DNA of 7,356 nucleotides, taken from Streptomyces sp. NRRL WC-3618. GTDB taxonomy: Bacteria > Actinomycetota > Actinomycetes > Streptomycetales > Streptomycetaceae. The DNA is taken from the NCBI RefSeq assembly GCF_001280005.1, contig NZ_LGDW01000127.1, positions 1 through 7,356 on the forward strand. The letters run 5' to 3'. Under the pieces are notes generated by a model. That model was not told where the DNA came from, did not search any database, and was given only the letters and a program-made list of their open reading frames with translations. Positions 5,977 to 7,356 of the stretch are shown here, in pieces (the stretch's first letter is position 1; each line of letters starts with the position of its first letter). The translations under genes were made by a program, and so were the position numbers.

Positions 5977-6123
5977 ACGCCCATTGTCTCGCGCCCATCA
6001 GGAGGCCATCGGGCCCGCAGGAGAACGGCAGACCCGATTGTTTAACTGTGCCGCCGCCGAGAGTTCACAACCTTCAAACCTCGCGACTCCGGAAGCACCG
6101 AACAAACTGGCTATGCTCACGCC
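5977..6123. other. Divergent intergenic region
   Basis: This 147-nt spacer between the glutaredoxin-like gene and the HAD phosphatase is more AT-rich than its surroundings, as expected for a promoter region. A -10 for the plus-strand gene is clear. A -10 for the minus-strand gene (GACAAT just before its ATG, or AACAAT further up) is only suggestive. No full Rex operator is present, only an isolated GTTCACAA half-site at 6063-6070. Confidence 0.55.
6112..6117 (+). promoter_or_regulatory. -10 element of a probable leaderless transcript
   Basis: TATGCT fits the actinobacterial TANNNT -10 and ends 6 nt before the ATG at 6124. That spacing places transcription initiation on or next to the start codon, and no Shine-Dalgarno lies between. 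No good -35 is visible 16-19 nt upstream (CCGGAA region). Leaderless mRNAs are common in Streptomyces. Confidence 0.6.
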
Positions 6124-7068
6124 ATGGCCGCTCTCGGATGGCTCACTCCCCGTAGGCGCTCCGCCACGGCGCGAAGCGTGTTGGCAGGCGAGGCCTCGGC
6201 GGAGGCAGCGCGCAAAACCTCCCAGGAGCTGGAGGAACTGACGCATGCGCCCGTTCCGCCCGGCACCGTGGAGGAACCGGCGTTCCCCGTCCTCGGTGAC
6301 GACAAGGCCGCCGCCTTCTTCGACCTCGACAACACCGTGATGCAGGGCGCCGCGATCTTCCACTTCGGCCGGGGCCTGTACAAGCGGAAGTTCTTCGAGA
6401 CCCGCGATCTCTACCGGTTCGCCTGGCAGCAGGCGTGGTTCAGGCTGGCCGGGATCGAGGACCCCGAGCACATGCAGGACGCGCGGGACTCGGCCCTGTC
6501 CATCGTCAAGGGCCACCGGGTCTCCGAACTGATGTCGATCGGCGAGGAGATCTACGACGAGTACATGGCCGAGCGCATCTGGCCGGGCACGCGCGCACTG
6601 GCCCAGGCGCACCTGGACGCGGGCCAGAAGGTGTGGCTGGTCACGGCCGCCCCGGTGGAGATCGCCACGGTCATCGCCCGCCGCCTGGGCCTGACGGGCG
6701 CCCTGGGCACGGTCGCGGAGTCGGTCGACGGCGTGTACACGGGCAAGTTGGTGGGCGAACCGCTGCACGGCCCGGCAAAAGCGGAAGCGGTACGAGCGCT
6801 GGCGGCGGCCGAGGGCCTGATCCTCCGCCGTTGCGCGGCGTACAGCGACTCGCACAACGACATCCCGATGCTGTCCCTGGTGGGCCACCCCTACGCGATC
6901 AACCCGGACACCAAGCTCCGCAAACACGCCCGCCAACTGGACTGGCGCCTACGGGACTACCGCACCGGCCGCAAGGCAGCAAAGGTAGGCATCCCGGCCG
7001 CAGCGGGCGTAGGCGCGGTAGCCGGCGGCACAGCAGCAGCAATCGCCCTACACCGCCGCCGCCGCTAA
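6124..7068 (+). CDS. HAD-IB family phosphatase with C-terminal membrane anchor
   Basis: This 314-residue protein belongs to the phosphoserine-phosphatase-like HAD-IB subfamily; the substrate cannot be read from sequence. All four HAD motifs are intact: FDLDNT with nucleophile D67 and general acid D69, LVTAAP with T174, the lysine K219 in GPAKAEAV, and SDSHNDIPML with D242 and D246. A helical cap (about 75-160) separates motifs I and II. The tail changes character: after a basic stretch (RDYRTGRKAAK, 277-287), an Ala/Gly-rich hydrophobic segment (about 288-309) ends in HRRRR, suggesting a single membrane anchor with the enzyme domain inside the cell. The N terminus (1-55) is Arg- and Ala-rich and unconserved. 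From memory, similar Streptomyces proteins carry the label inhibition of morphological differentiation, and the S. coelicolor neighbour beyond is bldN; neither was checked. The ATG is supported by the -10 box placed for leaderless initiation. Confidence 0.9.
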   Translation: MAALGWLTPRRRSATARSVLAGEASAEAARKTSQELEELTHAPVPPGTVEEPAFPVLGDDKAAAFFDLDNTVMQGAAIFHFGRGLYKRKFFETRDLYRFAWQQAWFRLAGIEDPEHMQDARDSALSIVKGHRVSELMSIGEEIYDEYMAERIWPGTRALAQAHLDAGQKVWLVTAAPVEIATVIARRLGLTGALGTVAESVDGVYTGKLVGEPLHGPAKAEAVRALAAAEGLILRRCAAYSDSHNDIPMLSLVGHPYAINPDTKLRKHARQLDWRLRDYRTGRKAAKVGIPAAAGVGAVAGGTAAAIALHRRRR

Positions 7069-7080
7069 CCCCACCCCACC

Positions 7081-7356
7081 CGGGTTTCGAGGACAAGGCT
7101 CCTCCAGCCCAGGCCGAGTTTCCCGCCCACCCACCCGAGCGCCGGATCTATCAAGCCCAGGCCCAGCCATCCCAGCCCGTCCGGCGTTCGACACCAGGGC
7201 ACCTCCAGCCCAGCTCGCGTTTCCCGCCCACTCGAGCGCCGCATCTATCAAGCCCAGGCCCCGCCATCCCAGCCCGTCCGGCGTTTGAGGACAAGGCCCC
7301 TTCAGCCCCAGCTTCTCTCCCACCCCCCCGCCTCCGCCGTTTCTACAGCCCAGGCC
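7081..7356. repeat. Tandem repeat of about 97-101 bp downstream of the phosphatase gene
   Basis: Two full units (7081-7181 and 7182-7278) and a third, decayed one running off the window (7279-7356) are arranged head to tail. Shared blocks include GTTTCCCGCCCAC, ATCTATCAAGCCCAGGCCC, and CCATCCCAGCCCGTCCGGCGTT at unit junctions (given here only in part: CCAGCCCGTCCGGCGTT at 7172-7188 and 7269-7285). AGCCCAGGCC recurs exactly at 7106, 7154, 7251 and 7347. Unit 1 is 4 nt longer through an extra CCAC near 7130. The strand is strongly C-rich. The GCCCGTCCGGCGTTTGAGGAC core is, from memory, a common intergenic repeat in Streptomyces genomes. No convincing gene lies here. Confidence 0.8.

Noticed and set aside
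6063..6070. GTTCACAA as a second Rex operator in the divergent spacer
   Set aside because: Only one half-site is present; no matching TTGTGAA arm lies at the right distance.
5998..6936. A 312-codon minus-strand open frame opposite the phosphatase gene
   Set aside because: All four HAD motifs are on the plus strand; the minus frame has no domain and shadow-type composition.
7048..7323. A 91-codon minus-strand frame across the right-end repeats
   Set aside because: The translation only reflects the tandem repeat read in one frame; the units differ by 4 nt, so the frame is not kept between them, and there is no ribosome site.
7081..7356. CRISPR array
   Set aside because: The conserved blocks are long, uneven and partly decayed, spacing follows a roughly 97-bp tandem unit rather than short repeats with unique spacers, and no cas gene is present.

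Overview
The window is high-GC actinobacterial DNA and almost certainly comes from a Streptomyces chromosome. The GC-rich third codon positions, GTG starts, TAGNNT/TANNNT -10 elements, a Rex operator, and the fused rex-hemA-hemC-hemD gene order all fit that genus. From memory, it matches the S. coelicolor rex-hemACD locus; no search was run.

Layout. From 7 to 5355, four minus-strand genes form one tightly packed operon, read from right to left: rex (NADH/NAD+-sensing repressor), hemA (glutamyl-tRNA reductase), hemC (porphobilinogen deaminase) and hemD (uroporphyrinogen-III synthase fused behind a methyltransferase-like domain). Each junction is a 4-nt stop/start overlap (ATGA, ATGA, GTGA). 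Upstream of rex, 5356-5700 holds a control region. It has a near-perfect Rex operator overlapping the -35 box of a well-spaced promoter, a leader hairpin, and a 16-bp Crp-type palindrome. Next comes a minus-strand glutaredoxin-like gene (5701-5976). It is divergent from a plus-strand HAD-IB phosphatase with a C-terminal membrane anchor (6124-7068), whose -10 box lies where a leaderless mRNA would be expected. From 7081 to the window end is a C-rich tandem repeat of about 97-101 bp.

How it works together. HemA makes glutamate-1-semialdehyde from glutamyl-tRNA, the committed step to 5-aminolevulinate. HemC polymerises porphobilinogen to preuroporphyrinogen, and HemD closes it to uroporphyrinogen III, the branch point to heme, siroheme and cobalamin. 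Rex, encoded first in the transcript, would repress it when NAD+ dominates and release it when NADH rises, tying tetrapyrrole supply to respiratory demand and autoregulating rex. The glutaredoxin-like gene is a redox neighbour but lies outside the operon by position.

I see no defence system, mobile element or RNA gene. The points of most interest are modifications on a familiar locus: large insertions in HemA, a degenerate methyltransferase domain with a codon-atypical, hairpin-bearing loop in HemD, the Crp-like palindrome, and the unexplained tandem repeat at the right edge.
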